Part shown: positions 61,174 through 64,000 of the stretch, piece by piece | Position numbering within the stretch: position 1 is the first letter of the stretch | How the letters are laid out: the number at the start of each line of letters is the position of its first letter | From: Paucibacter_B soli | Lineage (GTDB): Bacteria; Pseudomonadota; Gammaproteobacteria; Burkholderiales; Burkholderiaceae_C | Assembly: GCF_037482845.1 (NCBI RefSeq) | Contig: NZ_JBBHJW010000001.1 | Location: forward strand, 744,001 to 808,000 | DNA length: 64,000 bases | Direction: 5' to 3' | Made by a program: the position numbers and the translations under genes | Notes under the pieces: model-generated | Seen by the model: the letters and a program-made list of their open reading frames with translations, nothing else | What the model was told of the DNA's origin: nothing | Database searches by the model: none

Positions 61174-63990
61174 CTACAAGGTCGGCGCCGACGGGCAGAT
61201 GGTCATGAATGCACAGCGGCCGCAGTGTCGGCCCTTCGTAGGGAGGTTGTCGCCTGCGAGCATGCGGATTGCTGTCTTGAATGACTTGGTTGACTCGACG
61301 CGTTTTGCACCCTGGACCTGGTCGACCGTATCGGACAGAACGTGATTGAGAGAAAGTTTCTTTGTTCCGCTGAGCATCAGTCCGGGCACCATCGGCTTGA
61401 GCACAGTGGAGATGTCCGACACCCCGCGGCGTGCGAAGCGCATCATCGCGAACTCGATGGAATATGGGCCTTTGACAAGGAACCCCCACGGCATCTGAAT
61501 AGTCACTCCGCCGACGATGGAAGTTGGCTCGGCGAAGGTCCCGCCTTCCGCGACGATTTGACCCATGAGCTCCAACCCTCGCGAGAGGGCTCGGGAGGCA
61601 TCTCGCCAAAGCGACGGGTCCTCGACTTCCGACGGAAGCTTTTGCTCAACCCAAGCAGAAAGCAGGTGCGCATCCGGAGCTCCTGGCCTGCCAGTGGCCG
61701 CGGCTTTCAATGCGCTCATCACTGACCATCGCGCTCGGATGGAGACATCAATATCGGCCTCGCTCTTGAGCTCAAGGACCTGGGAATACCAGTACTGGAG
61801 AGCGCATCTCACATAAGTGTCGAAGTGCTCGAACTTCACAATGGCAGGCGGAGTAAATGCCTTGTGAGACTGAGCTTTTCCCAGTTTGATGGCTAGACCG
61901 GTGTAGGGGAGCGGCTGGAACTTGCGTGGAAAGTGCTGGAGTTGTGGTGCGAGCGTATGGTCTCCAAACTCCTTCTCTTGATACAAGTACAGATGCCGCT
62001 TGGCACGGGACACGGCGACATACAGCAGGTTGTTTCGCTCGACTGCTTCTTCAACATCGAACTCTGCTTGACTGCTGCCGAGGGCTTCCGGAGGAACGAT
62101 TTCCAGCACGCTCTCCGGTGGAGACCAGCTTGGTGTTTGTGCGCCGTAGTCGTCGGCATTAACGAAGGCAACATGCACCGCCTCGAATTCGAGCCCTTTG
62201 CTTCCATGCACGGTCAGCAGTCGCAGACCATCGAGAGCTGCTGCCTCGGGTGGCAGCTCACGGTCGACGTAGCTCTCACCGATGCGCTGACGCAAGCGCT
62301 GGCGCATGAGGAACCTCGACAGGCGAGCCTCCTTCATTTCACCATCGCCGTTCCGAACAGCGTACGCAAACTGCCACAGCGCGATGCGTTGGGTCCACGC
62401 GCCGACGGATTGGTCTGCATGCGGTGGGAGGCCAAAGTGGTGCTCCAGCACCATGTCGCAAACGAAAGCCCAAGGGTTGGAGCTGTGACGACGGCCACTC
62501 AACAGTTGGCTTAGCTTTGCGATGACAGCCTTGCCGCGAGCGGAGACGCCCGGTGGCAGGTTGTCTAGCCACCGGCCACGCTGATACGCCACGTCGTCTC
62601 GCGCTGCCTCCAGCAGTCGCTGAATGTCGGCCATGGGCATAGCGAGTCCAGACACATCCATCAGACCAATCAGTGCGCGCGGCTGTCGTTCAACGAGCAA
62701 CTGCATGAGGCAGAGCAGGCGCTTGACCTCAGGCCGTTCCGCCAACTCGCCGATGTAGATGACAGGAATTCCCTGGGAAGCCAACACTTCTGCCGCACGT
62801 TGAATGTCACTCCCTTTTCGGCATAGAACAGCCTGCTGACCAAAGGGCACGCCCTGCTTCTGCAGAACTTTGACGGACTCGACCACTGCACCCAGTAGTT
62901 CGTCCCGTTTCGCGCAGGTGACCACCTTGGGCAAGTCACCGCATGTACCCTTGGCTGCCGACATCTTGTCGAGCGGCATACTCGGTTCTAACTTGTGCTG
63001 CCGACCAACCTCCTGCACAAGCTCGAGGATTTCGTGGGCACTGCGACGGTTCGTGTCGAGGGGGTAGCGTTGAATCCTTGTGCCGCCCGCATGTGCCTTG
63101 AATTCGACCTCGAACTTCAACAAGCTCTTGAGAGACGCGCCGCGCCAGTGATGGATGGCTTGGCGAACATCACCCACGACCCAGATGGACTTCGCCTTCT
63201 GTGCCAACTGCCGTAGCAGCTCGACCATCGCCTGGGTGACGTCCTGGTACTCGTCGACGAGGATGTACTGGAACCTGTCGGCGAGTTCAGTGAACGGTGT
63301 GCGGTCCGCCTTCAATGCAAGAGCCGGTTTTGCAATGAGGTCGACGAAGTCGACCGTCTTGCGCTGTGCCAGCAGCCCCTCATGCGCCTCATAAAGCACG
63401 GCCACGTCTTCCCGACGGCGTTGGAGTTCGGCGTCCTCGGCGGGATACTTTGCGACGAACGCACGGTACGCATCGGGAGAGACGAGCTCTTCTTTGAGGC
63501 GCTTGATGCCTTCGATGACGGGGCTGAGCCAGTCGTAGGGGTCTTCTACCCGTAGGTAGTACTGCAAGTCCAGCTGCGGCAGGCCTGCGACGAGCATCGT
63601 CATCGAGCTAAGTCGGTCGGCCACTCGCAGGTCCGGCTCCAGCTTGAACCGTTGGTGAAACTTGCGGAGGAACTCAAGGCCAAACGAATGGAATGTGCCG
63701 GCCCAGACGTCTGCCGCTCGGTCAATGCCGGCGCCGCGCAGACGCTCGACGAGTTCGAACGCTGCCTTGTTGGTGAATGTGAGAACGAGAATTTGACTGG
63801 GGTCGACCTTCTTATCTTCGACGAGATACTTGACCCGGTGGATGAGAGTGGACGTCTTGCCTGTCCCCGGACCGGCAACGACGTTAGCCGCACGTTCTTC
63901 GGCTCGTGCCGCAGCATGCTGGTCAGGGCTCGGTGGATGCAGCGCGCTGGTCGTGGATTCTGCGTCTGGCAGCAGCATTGCATCAAGCAT
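61174..63990 (-). CDS. UvrD-like helicase with C-terminal Fe-S/nuclease-like domain
   Basis: A 938-aa SF1A helicase. Motif I is GPGTGKTS (40-47), motif II DEYQDVTQ, motif V LLTVHGSKGLEF, and motif VI YVAVSRAKRHLY. The last 200 residues resemble the AddB/Cas4 nuclease: C in RCALQYWYSQ, then C923, C926 and C932 in CGRCAFMTIC, a likely 4Fe-4S cluster. The nuclease's Asp and Lys motifs are not clear, so it may be inactive. The frame stays open to the window edge, so the start at 63990 is not certain. It is 69 bp upstream of xseA. Confidence 0.85.
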   Translation of the reverse strand: MLDAMLLPDAESTTSALHPPSPDQHAAARAEERAANVVAGPGTGKTSTLIHRVKYLVEDKKVDPSQILVLTFTNKAAFELVERLRGAGIDRAADVWAGTFHSFGLEFLRKFHQRFKLEPDLRVADRLSSMTMLVAGLPQLDLQYYLRVEDPYDWLSPVIEGIKRLKEELVSPDAYRAFVAKYPAEDAELQRRREDVAVLYEAHEGLLAQRKTVDFVDLIAKPALALKADRTPFTELADRFQYILVDEYQDVTQAMVELLRQLAQKAKSIWVVGDVRQAIHHWRGASLKSLLKFEVEFKAHAGGTRIQRYPLDTNRRSAHEILELVQEVGRQHKLEPSMPLDKMSAAKGTCGDLPKVVTCAKRDELLGAVVESVKVLQKQGVPFGQQAVLCRKGSDIQRAAEVLASQGIPVIYIGELAERPEVKRLLCLMQLLVERQPRALIGLMDVSGLAMPMADIQRLLEAARDDVAYQRGRWLDNLPPGVSARGKAVIAKLSQLLSGRRHSSNPWAFVCDMVLEHHFGLPPHADQSVGAWTQRIALWQFAYAVRNGDGEMKEARLSRFLMRQRLRQRIGESYVDRELPPEAAALDGLRLLTVHGSKGLEFEAVHVAFVNADDYGAQTPSWSPPESVLEIVPPEALGSSQAEFDVEEAVERNNLLYVAVSRAKRHLYLYQEKEFGDHTLAPQLQHFPRKFQPLPYTGLAIKLGKAQSHKAFTPPAIVKFEHFDTYVRCALQYWYSQVLELKSEADIDVSIRARWSVMSALKAAATGRPGAPDAHLLSAWVEQKLPSEVEDPSLWRDASRALSRGLELMGQIVAEGGTFAEPTSIVGGVTIQMPWGFLVKGPYSIEFAMMRFARRGVSDISTVLKPMVPGLMLSGTKKLSLNHVLSDTVDQVQGAKRVESTKSFKTAIRMLAGDNLPTKGRHCGRCAFMTICPSAPTL

Positions 63991-64000
63991 CTGCTGGCGA

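Overview
The window is GC-rich chromosomal DNA of a betaproteobacterium, most likely a Burkholderiales member close to Roseateles/Rubrivivax/Leptothrix. This rests on the atp operon, a proteobacterial type-3 gshA near gshB, a torF-glnK-amtB cluster and an alternative cytochrome oxidase cluster with two subunit-III genes. No tRNA, rRNA, CRISPR array or transposase was seen.

Bases 1-39807 are ordinary chromosome. In order: two small lipoproteins and a hexose-6-phosphate mutarotase; the complete atpIBEFHAGDC operon (minus strand, 9182-1879) with a terminator; an SMP-30 lactonase, a GNAT acetyltransferase and cytochrome b561 facing a cytochrome c'; a tightly coupled phzF-alaX-gst run; a plus-strand cytochrome oxidase cluster (14384-20508: small membrane protein, CuA/cyt c subunit II, subunit I, two subunit-III proteins, subunit IV, ctaB); an aminotransferase, an EamA transporter, lipoproteins with a DUF6502 gene, and a MocR regulator whose operator-like repeat recurs at the EamA gene; an ABC-F ATPase; gshB, benE, an amidotransferase, kup and gshA; a response regulator; and amtB-glnK-torF behind a good sigma-54 promoter.

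At about 39808 the comM/yifB gene is cut after codon 37, and the rest of the window is a mobile island with a visibly different base composition. Its left part (39808-48590) holds a HipB-type regulator with two matching operators and only the first 13 codons of hipA, two copies of a 10-bp-periodic CTACA array, a 42-bp nested palindrome, several small unknown proteins (two of them paralogous), a P-loop kinase, an XRE regulator and an archaeo-eukaryotic-type primase with a hairpin over its ribosome site.

The right part (48591-63990, all minus strand) is a defence and DNA-processing block. One contiguous operon reads hsdM-hsdS-capV-cdn-hsdR-metallopeptidase: a CBASS pair (DncV-like nucleotidyltransferase plus patatin phospholipase) sits inside a type I restriction-modification operon, joined by stop/start overlaps. 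Upstream is a second module: a UvrD-like helicase with a Cas4/AddB-like cysteine cluster, an exonuclease VII large subunit with an N-terminal DUF5710 domain, and an exonuclease VII small-subunit-like protein ending in an SSB-like acidic tip (DDIDDEIPF). I know of no named system with this composition, so it is the best candidate here for something undescribed. The right end of the island and the rest of comM lie outside the window.
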